Source: Ahaetulla prasina
Lineage: Eukaryota; Chordata; Lepidosauria; Squamata; Colubridae
DNA: 64,000 bases
Assembly: GCF_028640845.1 (NCBI RefSeq)
Contig: NC_080539.1
Location: 179,317,459 to 179,381,458, forward strand
Direction: 5' to 3'
Below are positions 47,095 to 57,535 of this stretch, one piece after another; the stretch's first letter is position 1; each line of letters begins with the position of its first letter. The notes beneath the pieces are model-generated. The model was given only the letters and a program-made list of their open reading frames with translations. It was not told the origin of the DNA and did no database searches. Position numbers and translations under genes: made by a program.

Positions 47095-47377
47095 TATTAG
47101 AGAAACCTGTCCATAATTATCAATAATCAATAATCAAAAAATGTGAAGGCTACTACTCTTTTGTATTTTTATTTTTATTTATTTATTATTTAAACTTATA
47201 TACCGCCCTATCTCCCAAAGGACTCAGGGCGGTTTACAGGCATATAAAAAACATCAATATACAAATTAAAATAATCATTAAAAGACTTATTCTAATGCCA
47301 ATAATTAATAATACCAATTGTTAAAAATAGAAATATAAATATTAAAATCAATTTAAAACCCCTCTAAATTTAAAAAT

Positions 47378-48673
47378 CTAAGCCAGTCCTGCACAGATGA
47401 ATAAATGAGTCTTGAGCTCGCGACGGAAGGTCCGAAGATCTGGAAGTTGACGGAGTCCTGGGGGGAGTTCGTTCCAGAGGGTGGGAGCCCCCACAGAGAA
47501 GGCCCTTCCCCTGGGCGTCGCCAGACGACACTGCCTAGCTGACGGCACCCTGAGGAGTCCCTCCCTGTGAGAGCGCACGGGTCGGTGAGAGGTATCTGGT
47601 CGCAGTAGGCGGTCCCGTAGATAACCCGGCCCTATGCCATGGAGCGCTTTAAAGGTGGTCACCAAAACCTTGAAGCGCACCCGGAAGGCCACAGGTAGCC
47701 AGTGCAGCCTGCGCAGGATGGGTGTTATACGGGAGCCACGGGGGGCTCCATCTATCACCTGCGCAGCCGCATTCTGGACTAACTGTAGCCTCCGGATGCC
47801 CTTCAAGGGAAGCCCCATGTAGAGAGCGTTGCAGTAATCCAGGCGAGACGTCACGAGAGTGTGAGTGACCGTGCATAGGGCCTCCCGGTCCAGAAAGGGG
47901 CGCAACTGGCGCACCAGGCGAACCTGGTAGAACGCTCTCCTGGAGATGGCCGTCAAGTGATCTTCTAGAGACAGCCGTTCATCCAGGAGGACGCCTAAGT
48001 TGCGCACCCTCTCCATCGGGGCCAATGACTCGCCACCGATGGTCAGCCGCGGATTTAGCTGACTGTACCGGGATGCCGGCATCCACAGCCACTCTGTCTT
48101 GGAGGGATTGAGCTTGAGCCTGTTTCTCCCCATCCAGACCCGTACGGCCTCCAGACACCGGGACAGCACTTGATAACCGTTGGGGTGGTCCGGTGTGAAA
48201 AGTACAGCTGGGTGTCATCCGCATACAGCTGGTACCTCACACCGAACCCACTGATGATCTCACCCAGCGGCTTCATGTAGATGTTGAACAGAAGGCGAGA
48301 GGATCGATCCCCGCGGCACCCCACAAGTGAGGCGCCTCGGGGCCGACCTCTGCCCCTGTCAACATCGACTGCGACCGGTCGGAGAGATAGGAGGAGAACC
48401 ACCGATAAACGGTGCCTCCCACTCCCAATCCTCCAACCGGCGCAGCAGGATACCATGGTCGATGGTATCAAAAGCCGCTGAGAGGTCTAATAGGACCAGG
48501 GCAGAGGAACAACCCCTATCCCTGGCCCTCCAGAGATCATCCACCAACGCGACCAAAGCCGTCTCAGTGCTGTAACCGGGCCGGAAGCCAGACTGGAACG
48601 GGTTTAGATAGACAGTTTCATCCAGGTGCAAGGGAAACTGATATGCCACCATACTCTCTACAACCTTCGCCAA
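47378..48673 (-). pseudogene. L2 copy B reverse transcriptase and C-terminal domain
   Basis: The 48359-48673 part has YLNPFQSGFRPGYSTETALV and LDLSAAFDTIDHG. The GVPQGS motif is damaged (48300-48360). The 48055-48290 part has LLFNIYMKPLGEIISGFGV and YADDTQLYF. The 47378-48169 frame gives 263 codons of the connection and C-terminal domain, with LNPSKTEWLW, TLVTSRLDYCNALYMGL, LHWLPVAFRVRFKVLV and ELPPGLRQLPDLRTF. At least three small indels break the domain. Confidence 0.88.
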
Positions 48674-48881
48674 GCGGGTTGGAGACCGGACGATAATTAC
48701 CTAAAACAGCCGGGTCCAGGAAGGCTTCTTGAGGAGGGCCTCACCACCGCCTCTTTCAAGGTGGCGGAAGACACCTCCACCAAGGAAGCGCTCGTAATCG
48801 CCTGGAGCCAGCCTCGTGTCACCTCCTGCGTGGCCAGCACCAACCAGGAGGGGCACGGGTCCAGTAAACACGTGGTGGCAT

Positions 48882-50300
48882 TCAGCCTCCGTAACAACCT
48901 GTCCATGTCCTCGGGAGCGACAGGGTCAAACTCATCCCATAAAATGTCACCAAGACCACCCTCAGCCGTCTCACCCGTATCACCGCAATCTTGGTCCAAA
49001 CCATCCCGAAGCTGAACGATTTTATCGTATAGATAACGTTAAACTCCTCAGCACGTCCCTGCAACGGGTCATCCCGCTCCCCCTGGTGTAGGAGGGAGCG
49101 GGTCACCCGAAACAGGGCGGCTGGGTGGTTATCTGCCGATGCAATGAGGGAGGAGGCGTAGCTACGCCTCGCTTCCCTCAATGCCACTAGGTAAGCCCTA
49201 GTATAGGACTTCACTAGTGTCCGATCAGCTTCTGAACGGCTGGACCTCCAGGAACTCTCTAGGCGTCTTCTCCGGCGCTTCATCCCTCTCAGCTCCTCGG
49301 AGAACCAAGGAGCCGGTTGGGACCTGCGCCGGGTCAGAGGCCGCAAAGGCACGACACGGTCTAAGGCCCCCGCTGCGGCCCGTTCCCAGGCCGCAACAAG
49401 TTCCTCAGCCGAGCCGTGAGCCAGACCCTCAGGAAATGGCCCAAGCTCCGTCCGGAACCCCTCCGGGTCCATCAGGCGCCTGGGACGGAACCAACGTGTC
49501 GGCTCCATCTCCCTGCGGTGGTGAATGGCGGTCAGAAAGTCCAGACGAAGGAGAGAGTGATCTGACCATGACAAAGGTTCAGTGACTATTTCCTTTAAGT
49601 CCAGATCTCTCGACCACTGACCAGAGACAAAAATCAGGTCCAGAGTGCCACCCCCAATGTGAGTAGGGCCATCAACTACTTGGGTCAGGTCCAAGGCCGT
49701 CATGGAAGCCATGAACTCCCGAGCTGCCGTCGATGACGAGCCGGACGATGGCAAGTTAAAGTCCCCCATGACTAAAAGTCTGGGGGTTTCAACTGCCACC
49801 CCGGCCAGCACCTCCAGGAGCTCGGGCAGGGCAGCTGTCACGCAGCAAGGAGCCAGGTACGTGATCAGCAAACCCATCTGGCACCTATGACCCCATCTCA
49901 CAAAGAGGGATTCGCACCCGGCAATCTGAGGTACAGTGGTCTCCCTCGGCTCTAGACTCTCTCTAATCACAACCGCCACCCCGCCACCCCTACCCTGAGC
50001 CCTCGGCTGATGGAATGCACGGAAACCCGGCGGGCACATCTCCACAAGGGGCACACCCCCTTCCGTGCCCAGCCAGGTTTCCGTAACGCCTATAAGGTCC
50101 GCAGCGCCCCCCTGGATAAGGTCATATATTAGGGGGGCCTTATTAACTACGGACCGTGCATTGCATAACATCAGCCGCAGGCCCAGGCTCTGGGGGTCTT
50201 GACCATCCGGGGAACGGGAAAAGGATGAGGGATCAGGGCGTGCGACCGCTTGCAAACATCGGGCGCGGGCCCCCCCAGAACGATATGATCCCCCTCCCAC
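48882..50300 (-). pseudogene. L2 copy B AP-type endonuclease, long open frame
   Basis: The longest open frame in the window, 472 codons. It contains [20 protein letters not shown] (first motif), [10 protein letters not shown] (catalytic Glu), [35 protein letters not shown] (GDFN), [18 protein letters not shown] and [14 protein letters not shown] (SDH). An Arg-rich linker follows, with [15 protein letters not shown] and [11 protein letters not shown]. All catalytic residues of the APE-type endonuclease are present, so this domain may still fold. The frame shifts before the reverse transcriptase (about 49020-49040), so no complete protein is made. Confidence 0.9.
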
Positions 50301-50618
50301 TTACTGTGAAAATCGGGCCACCCTCACCAACAGGAACGCAATCTCCCCCCCTAACCTCCGAACCTATTAAAGAACCGTCACGAGCACGCGCAAGGACTGG
50401 CTCCCCTCCCGACGGGCTACCCCCAACGCCCGCCCTAACCCTCCCACCCCTTAAAAAAGCCCTATCTAAAAACCCCCAAAGGCTCTTTTTTTTCGCATGC
50501 CACCTCTGTGGGTCCCAGGACCCGTCATTGAGGCCGGCCCTTGATAATGCGGCGGGCCATTCCTGCGGGGCGGGGGCACCTCGCAGGCGCAAGAGTTCTA
50601 AGGCAGAATATCGCATAA
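50301..50618 (-). pseudogene. L2 copy B N-terminal ORF segment
   Basis: Starts at the ATG near 50618 (MRYSALELLRLRG) and runs LSRAGLNDGSWDPQRWHAKK. It is in a different frame from the endonuclease frame, so one indel separates them. Its first 50 residues align with copy A's 34964-34800 segment. Upstream of this ATG the two copies are not similar. The frame extends further 5' without stops, but that part is not conserved. Confidence 0.6.
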
Positions 50619-51335
50619 ATAGGTTAAAAGCATAAACAGGAGAGAGAAGACGACGTGAGGTAGCAAGGTAAAGTCTGGGGTGGCAGGATGTAATGCCAAG
50701 TCCAAGTGGATACCCATCTTCCAAAATGTCTTCAGATGGTGGCTGGCTTAAAGCTGGTACAAGCTGGTATAAGTCGCAGATGCAGTCTGATAGTAAGAAG
50801 TTATTGTGACTCATGGAAAGCTCAGTCCTAAAATCCATCCTAATAGAGGTGGTATTCATCTCCCCCGTTCGTGGCGTCACCGAGATTTCAAAGTAGATGT
50901 TTCCTCAAAAGATGTTGCAGAGTAGGGCCCCAATACACCATTCGGTCTCCAGTCACCTTCCCGGACAGTCCCAAAAATGGCCATAACCCCTAACTCCAGC
51001 CGGCCATATAAAGTGCAAGATGACAAATGCAGCTGACCCATGTTGCAGATGGTAATGCAACTCCTAGTCCGAGAAGAGGCAGGCCCCACTAGGCCTGACC
51101 AGGCCAAGCTAGGCCAGGACACCTCCGGTGGGGGCCACAAGAGGGATCTTTCACAGCCCTTCACCCTAGGCCCCTCCACCAAGTCCAGAGGGGGTCAGGG
51201 GAAGTCAAGAAGAGCTGGAGAGCCCAGAAACCATCCGAAGACGTCAGATGCCAAGAAAGTACCGAAGCGGCGGGAAAACCCCAGCTGCGGCTTCCAACAG
51301 CCAAATCCAAGCCGCAGCCTCGTCCGTAGCCCAGT

Positions 51336-51750
51336 GGCTGCCATCCGCAGCTCGCCCATCCCTCGGCCTCGTTCCCGGCAGTCGGGGGTCCAGAGAGGCT
51401 CCCAGACCTCTCCCCCGGCTGCCCGAAAGATGACATACCGGATTGGGGGGCGAAACCGCTCGGCAGGCCACCTAGGTACCGGCGTCCTTCCTCCATGCCC
51501 AGCTGTTTCCTTCTTCGGCTCCCGCCCGGCCGAATAGTAAAATGGCCGCCGTTCGCAGCTCGCTCTTCCCCGGCTTCGGTCTCGGCAGCCGTGAGTCCAA
51601 GGAGGTCCCAAGACCCCTCTCACGGCTGCTCAGATGATAATAGACCTAGCCGGGGGGCGTAGGCTGCTCGGCAGGCCGCCTGAGCGTCGCCATCCCCCAC
51701 TTCACCGGATCGTCGTCCTCCCGATCTCCCGGTTAGGCAGCCATCTTGCG
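51336..51750 (-). promoter_or_regulatory. Two tandem 208-bp monomers in the L2 copy B 5' UTR
   Basis: Two diverged units follow each other with a spacing of 208 bp. Shared words are CGCAGCTCGC (51346 and 51554), CGGCAG, CCGGGGGGCG-like text and GCTCGGCAGGCC (about 51458 and 51669). Each unit has an ATGGC-type motif at its outer edge on the minus strand. Tandem promoter monomers are known from rodent L1; the promoter role here is inferred. Confidence 0.65.
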
Positions 51751-51758
51751 CATGCGCA
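51736..51758 (-). promoter_or_regulatory. YY1-like and perfect NRF1-like sites at L2 copy B 5' end
   Basis: Minus strand reading: TGCGCATGCGCA (51758-51747), a perfect NRF1 palindrome, overlaps AAGATGGCTGCC (51747-51736), a YY1-type core. It is the outermost part of the element, as in copy A. Confidence 0.7.
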
Positions 51759-51762
51759 GAGC

Positions 51763-51954
51763 CTATCTGTAGATGCTATCATTGAAGACAGAATAAATGG
51801 TTCAGTTGCACACATTGTTTTGGACCTCATATAAGTGAGATCACATCATATTGCTACAATATGCTAATGACCAGATATTTAACACCAACTATTATTAGTA
51901 AATACCAAGACTAGCATTGGGTTTTTCACCTGGTGTTACATGCCCATTAAATTA
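51763..51954. other. Unique sequence flanking L2 copy B
   Basis: No repeat recognised. Confidence 0.35.
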
Positions 51955-52140
51955 AGGGAATAACTGAGTTGGAAGGGACTTTGGAGGTCTTCTATTCCAA
52001 CCTCCTGTTCAGGAAATCTCTTCTTAAAAATCTCCAGTGTTGGAGCACTCACAACTTCTTAAGGCAAGCCTTTCCTCTGATTAATTGTTCTTGCTGACAC
52101 AAAATTTCTCCTTAGTTCTGTGTTGGATTCTTTACTTATA
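51955..52140 (-). mobile_element. CR1 3' end fragment, minus strand
   Basis: GAGTTGGAAGGGACTTTGGAGGTCTTCTATTCCAACC is the reverse reading of the conserved CR1 3' UTR. It is followed by CTTCTTAAAAATCTCCAGTGTTGGAGCACTCACAACTTCTTAAGGCAAGC and TTTCTCCTTAGTTC. Confidence 0.8.
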
Positions 52141-53779
52141 TTTTTCAAAAGAAAAAAGAAAAAGAAAAACAACATATGTGAGAGAATGTGATTTTGGCAG
52201 AAACTGAATACCATATAGAAGAAAAACTGTAAAAGGAAGACTCTAAAAATGAGAACATTAAAAAGAACTGAAGAAAGAAATGTACATTTCTGGATTTATA
52301 TTAGACTGGATTGATTCCAAGAACTAGTCAGTAGGTCAATTTCAATAACATAATCAGACTGTCCTGTTGACACGCATAAATGTAGAATGGACATTATTTA
52401 TTTCCTCTATATTTATCTACTTCATGCCCCAAAACCAATGACAGTATAAACTTTTAAAATCACAGCAATCTTCTAACAATACATAAAATTCCTTAATAAT
52501 CATAAACTCCTTACTAAAAATGTAAAATTCATAATCATAAGTACTAGGCATCCCAAATCACATGGATATTAACCCTTAAAAGCTAGAGGGTCAGTAACAT
52601 AAATAAAAAACACTGTTTTCTGTTTCAATTGAGGGAGAATATTCAACATTCTTCCCAGAATAGGTCTACTGTATAGATAGGTGTGTACCTAGTTTTAAGC
52701 CATATAGATCAAAACAACACCTTGAATTGTACCCAGAACCTGCTAGTAACAAATGCAGAGTCCATGAAGAATCTTTTAATGTATAGCAGCTCTCACAAGT
52801 CAACTGTTGCATTTGCACCAAATACAGCTTCAAAAAAAAAACCCTTCAAAGTACCAGTTACAATAAACTATACAGAAGAGGAATGCTTCTTAAAGAAGAT
52901 TGTGGCAAGCCAGTGACGTATGTGAACTCAAACCTGATAAGGAAGAGCATAGAAGAATCTACTTGCAATCACTATACATGATCATTCTTCATATTCTGTC
53001 TTATGATGGCTTCCCTAATATTTTATATGCTCATCAATAAATATTACAGTACATGAAAGTGAATAATCAAAAAGAGGCGGTCAGAGTCTATCCTCTCCTT
53101 TAATTTGCTTTAGAGTAACAGAGGATAATACAAAGTTTATGAATGTTTACATAAGTCTTTTCAACAAAAATGTTAATTCTTTAATGCTTCCATTTTCTAA
53201 ATGGAAAACAGAATGTTTAGTATATTGGGGAGGTAGGCTTAAATATAATATGAACAGATAACAATTAGAGTATGCATGTGTAAGCTCTTCATTAATAAAG
53301 AATTCTGCCCATCTACTAAAGTTATTTAATCAGCAATGTTATACCAGGCTTATTATAGCATAACCATAAACAAGTGGAATAGATTGACAATAATATCAAG
53401 TAAAATAATATTGCACTCTATCATACCTTTTCAGTATTTAGATTATTTAGCCAAGTTTTCCATTTTCCACCAATTGAAATAGATGCAGAGACGTACAAAA
53501 AAAACAAACCATGAGTGCCTGACCACTCAATTTCCAGCACCTTATCTGTTCACTTCTAACACAAAAATAAAATGCTTTCTTTACCCTTTCTGTATACATA
53601 TTGTTACTGTAGAATATGGTGGCCTAGTTATAGCATCTTTCCTTTAAACACAGGTTTAAAAGCAAGCATAATTGCATAATGCAGTTCAGTCTGGAAGCAT
53701 CAATATAGGAAATTAAAATGAGTCCATCAAAACAAGTACAACTATCTAAGCTATCTGGAAAAGCCAATACAATCTAAAT
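52141..53779. other. Unique AT-rich sequence
   Basis: No gene or named repeat recognised. Confidence 0.4.
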
Positions 53780-54257
53780 TGCATTAACATAGGGATTCAA
53801 TCAAGATCATGTGAGGTACTAATTTCACTCTATAAAGTCTTAGTAAGACCATACCTATAATACTGCATCCAGTTTTGATCACCACACTATAAAAAAAGAT
53901 GTTGAGACTCTGGAAAGAGTGCAGAGAAGAGCAACCAAGATGATTAGTGGACTGGAGGCTAACACATATGAAGAGGGGTTAGAGGAACTGAGCATGCCTA
54001 GTGAAGAGAAGGACTAGGGGAGACATGATAGCAGGGATCCAATACTTGAAGGGCTGTCACAGAGAGGAGGGGGTCAACTTATTTTCCAAAGCACCTGAAG
54101 GCTAGATAAGAAATAATGGATGGAAACTAATCAAGGAGAGATTCAACCTAGAAATAAGGAAAAATTTTCTGACAGTGAGAACAATCAAGCAATGAAACAG
54201 CTTGCCTTCAGAAGTTGTGGGACCACAAGCTTTCGAGAAGAGACTGGACTGCCATTT

Positions 54258-54832
54258 TGTCGTGTCCCACTCCTCCGCTGACAGCCGGGTCAGGGAAATC
54301 CGAATCAGGCTTGCCTCTGCAGCTCTGCCCAAAGTCCTAGCAAAGTCCTCAGAGCAGGCAGGAGACCAGAAAGTGACTTCAGCAAGATAAGTTCGACTTT
54401 GCCTGACTCAGAGACTGCCAGAAAGCAGATCCTTTATATAGGCCATGGGGTGTGGCTCCATGACTCAGCACTCATTAAGGCCTGCCCCTCCCTTCCTTCT
54501 GTTGCCTCCGCCTATCCAGTCTTCTGATGCGAGGGTCACTCCAATCAGCAGCTGTTGGAAATAAACTTTCCTCAGGCTCACATGCTGTGGAGGAGGGGGA
54601 AGGGTCTAGCTGCTCCGTTTGCCTGGGCATGGAGCCAGGGCTGGGGCCGGGGGATGCTCCCTCCTCTGCAGCCTGCTTGGGCATGGAGCCAGGGCTGGGA
54701 CCGGGAGGTGCCCCCTCCTCTTCAGCTTGTCTGGGCATGGAGCCAGGACTGGGGCCGGGAGGCATACATTCCTCCGTGTTCGGGAGCAGATAAGAAGGCC
54801 CTGGCTGCTGTGAGAGCGGGCAAGACACAACA
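54258..54832 (-). mobile_element. Solo LTR of an LTR retrotransposon or endogenous retrovirus
   Basis: 575 bp starting TGTTGTGTC and ending GACACGACA on the minus strand (TG...CA ends in a short inverted repeat). It is flanked by a perfect 5-bp duplication CATTT (54253-54257, 54833-54837). A TATA box (TATATAAAGG) lies on the minus strand at 54440-54431, setting the orientation. No internal gag, pol or env sequence lies next to it, so recombination between two LTRs removed the body. A 5-bp duplication fits Gypsy/Metaviridae or some ERVs; I cannot decide which. Confidence 0.88.
54619..54780. repeat. 54-bp minisatellite, three units, inside the LTR
   Basis: The word GGGCATGGAGCCAGG recurs at spacing 54 (units anchored near 54621, 54675 and 54729). 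The repeats give shadow frames on both strands and have no coding meaning. Confidence 0.92.
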
Positions 54833-54930
54833 CATTTGTTAGAAATGATGTAGGGTCTCCTGCTTGGGTGAGAGGTGGGATTAGATGAACTACAAGGTCC
54901 CTCCCAATTCGGTTATTCTGTTATTATTAA

Positions 54931-55302
54931 AGCATGTTTTAAGGGTGGAGAGAGAGAAAGAAATAAGGGATTAATGTGCATCAAAGAACTTTTTATTATA
55001 AAGAGGGTAACTCTCCAACAAAACAAAACAAAATAGATAAAGAACTGAGTCCCCAGAGAAACAATCTTGGATATGATAGCTAATATTGAGGCTACCCTGC
55101 TGCCCCCCCCCAAAATGTCCTAATTGTTCATCTAGAAATAGAGCTTTCTCTATGTCTGATGCATTTAATCTGGAAGCAACAGAAAGCACATATTAGTGTT
55201 CAGACTTACTCTCTTTTATTCAATTTAGTTGAATAAAAACTCTACCACTGAAAAGTACTTGCTATAAAAGTAGCAATGTTTATAGCTAGTTCAATTTTAG
55301 AG
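54931..55302. other. Unique sequence
   Basis: No gene or named repeat recognised. Confidence 0.4.
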
Positions 55303-55587
55303 TTACAGTGGTCTCATTGCAAAATGTTGTGCTATCTACCCATGTGGTTACATGACTGCATTTCAGCAGTTTGAGAAGTAGTTCACAGGCACTCCCTGTG
55401 TACATATGACCACAATTCGCGATATTTTTTGCTGGTTTCTGGCATTTTTTTCCAGGATTTGTACTTTTGACAATATGCTTAACAACCACTGTAAAAATGG
55501 TCATAAAACGGGGTCTGATCACGTGGGTCTCTCAACTTACAGCTGCAATTCCACTCCCAATGTGGCCATAAGTCAAGTCTACCTGTA
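55303..55587. mobile_element. Probable MITE with TA flanks
   Basis: The right end TAAGTCAAGTCTACCTGTA and left edge TACAGTGGTCTC resemble the family ends usually written TACAGGTAGTC...GACTTA. Degraded, so limits are approximate. Confidence 0.45.
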
Positions 55588-57368
55588 CTTCCAGTAGATT
55601 AAGGAGACCAGTAATATAAATCAATTTTGCTTTTTGCTGCAATTTTATATTTGATTTCTTTTTTCAAGAGTGGCACCTTCTTTACAGATTAGAGTTTCAA
55701 AAGGGACAAAGCAACAATCATTTAAAATATGCACCAGTCAAAACATAAAGCATATAATTCACTTTTAAATGTACACAAAAAGTTTTCATAAAGACCCAGT
55801 AGGAGCTATGGCATAGGTTGATGGGAACGTTTCATTTTACTCAGGTATGCACTAAATAACACTTTAGCAAACTATGGGTGATTATGGAATATGTGGAAGC
55901 AGTTATTCAAGAATAAAGGGATTAAGGAACTGGAAAGTTTGGGCTTTTCATCTGCCGAGAAATGAGACAAGCTCAAGATCAGTCAAGCTCCTATCATTTT
56001 ATAAAACAAAGAATGTATAGATTCTGAATCTTGAGAATGTTTTAGAAATGTTGAGATAATTTAAATGTCACAGACTTTAAACAAAGATGGCATTATCTTT
56101 CTCCCTCATGCAATGTTTTACAACTTGTTAACAGTGCTGGGTTTCTCAGTTTTGCCCAAGGCCTAACCTTGTGCATCTTCTACTGTACGGGGGAAGAGAG
56201 GAGTAGCATATTTTCCATACTCTGTCCTTACACCTAGGAGCTATTTTCATTTTTTTTTATTTCCCAAACTCCTTTTTTTAAAGCAAGGCTCTTCCCCCAT
56301 TTAATCTGACAAAGATTGTCCTCTTAAATTGACCTTCTTCTTCCATCTTCTCTTCTCTTTCCTTCTCTTTCCTTCCCTTTCCCTACCCAACCCCACCGCA
56401 GGCTATTGCCCTCATGGCAGTAACTAGATAACACACTCTATCAGAGAGATGTTTTTTTAAAAAAAAAAAATCATTGGAAAGGCACTGGAGCTGATAGTGG
56501 CATCAATTCTAACCTGACACAGGCCAGGGTCAACCATTTATCTCTTCACATTGCCTGTGGATACTGAGGCAGCCATGTTAGCTTTCCTTCCACAGTTTAA
56601 CAACCTTGCAGAAGTCACATCTCTTGGAAATGCTAACAGTATCTGCCCTTAACCTGAGACTTTTCATCTTGCTGCAGATAAATTGCACGGGCCTTAATGT
56701 TCTTATGGCGGGGGGGGGGGAGGCACTCCAGTGTCATTTTTATTTAATTTTTAAATCAAGTTACCCAGAAGATAGAGAAATTGGACAGCAAGATTTAAGA
56801 AAAATCTACAAGTTAATCAGGAGCAGAGGGACTGAAGGATCTGTATAGTTACATTCTCTCTGCTACAGATATATTGAGGTGATGGAAATAAATAACCACC
56901 TGCCAGGTGTAACAGACATAGAAATAAGACAGAAATCTGCCTCAGCATAGAGTAATTAGCAGTAACCAGCCAAACTACAACTAAGCTAAAGAAACACTAA
57001 GTATGCATATTAACATGTTTCCCGGAAGGGGAAAAAGGGATGGTTTTGATACATGTTCATCACCACTCACCCACCTGCATGTAAACAATGGCAATGGTAT
57101 GGAATAAAAGGCTTGGAGCATCATAGTGATTTGTAAAACAGGTATTACGGGACATATGTTCTCCACAATTATGGGTTACTTACTGTCTTGTATACTAGAA
57201 TTAACGGGAAACATGTGGCCTGCTAACTCAATTATCGAACTTTGCATTACATTTTCAGCATGGAAGGTAGAATACAATATCTGATATGGAAGGTATTGTT
57301 ATTATTAGTATTATTGGTACTTACAGTGATGAATGTATATGGAGATTCTCAATCATCCAGGTCATGGT
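55588..57368. other. Unique sequence
   Basis: No gene or named repeat recognised. Includes short homopolymer runs at 56453-56470 and 56708-56719. Confidence 0.4.
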
Positions 57369-57535
57369 TGTCCCAAAGGTGCTTTTTTCATGAGGCAACT
57401 GAACTTTCTGGTTTTTCTTTGAAGATGTTTCACTTCTCATCCAAGAACAGAAGAAGCTTCTTGGATGAGAAGCAAAACGTCTTCAAAGAAAAACCAGAAA
57501 ATCCAGTTGCCTCTTGAAAAAGCACCTTTGGGACA
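57369..57535. repeat. Long inverted repeat (hairpin) element
   Basis: Arms of about 78 bases face each other around ACAGAAGAAGCT: TGTCCCAAAGGTGCTTTTTT, GGCAACTGAACTTTCTGG and TTTGAAGATGTTTCACTTCT on the left, with their reverse complements on the right at roughly 90% identity. The words GATGAGAAGC..AACGTCTTCAA are familiar from a repeat family common in fish, amphibians and reptiles, which I suspect is linked to Penelope-like elements. Partial relatives (GTTTCATTACC words) lie near 58495 and 59900. Confidence 0.7.

Larger units (their letters stand above)
47175..51762 (-). mobile_element. L2 LINE copy B, near full length
   Basis: About 4.6 kb on the minus strand. The 5' UTR (51762 to about 50620) holds two promoter-like monomers. 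An N-terminal ORF segment (from about 50618) follows, then endonuclease (50230-49500), linker, reverse transcriptase (48870-48050), C-terminal domain and a 3' UTR with the hairpin CCGCCCT..AGGGCGG and an (AAAT)n tail. The coding body is very similar to copy A; the 5' UTR is not. No clear target duplication was found. Confidence 0.9.
53780..54930 (+). mobile_element. CR1 LINE 3' end, split by a solo LTR
   Basis: Typical CR1 text: GTAAGACCATACCTATAATACTGCATCCAG, GCAGAGAAGAGCAACCAAGATGATTAG, GACATGATAGCAGGGATCCAATACTTGAAGGG, GGAAAAATTTTCTGACAGTGAGAACAAT. After the LTR it continues GATGTAGGGTCTCCTGCTTGGG and GGTTATTCTGTTATT, the usual 3' tail. No intact frame. Confidence 0.85.

Noticed and set aside
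54475..54842. Pro/Gly-rich repeated peptide frames on both strands
   Set aside because: They are translations of the 54-bp minisatellite inside the solo LTR.
57454..57480. Possible hammerhead ribozyme core (GGATGAGAAGC..AAAC)
   Set aside because: The invariant CUGAUGA and CGAAA blocks are not both present and stem II is too short.
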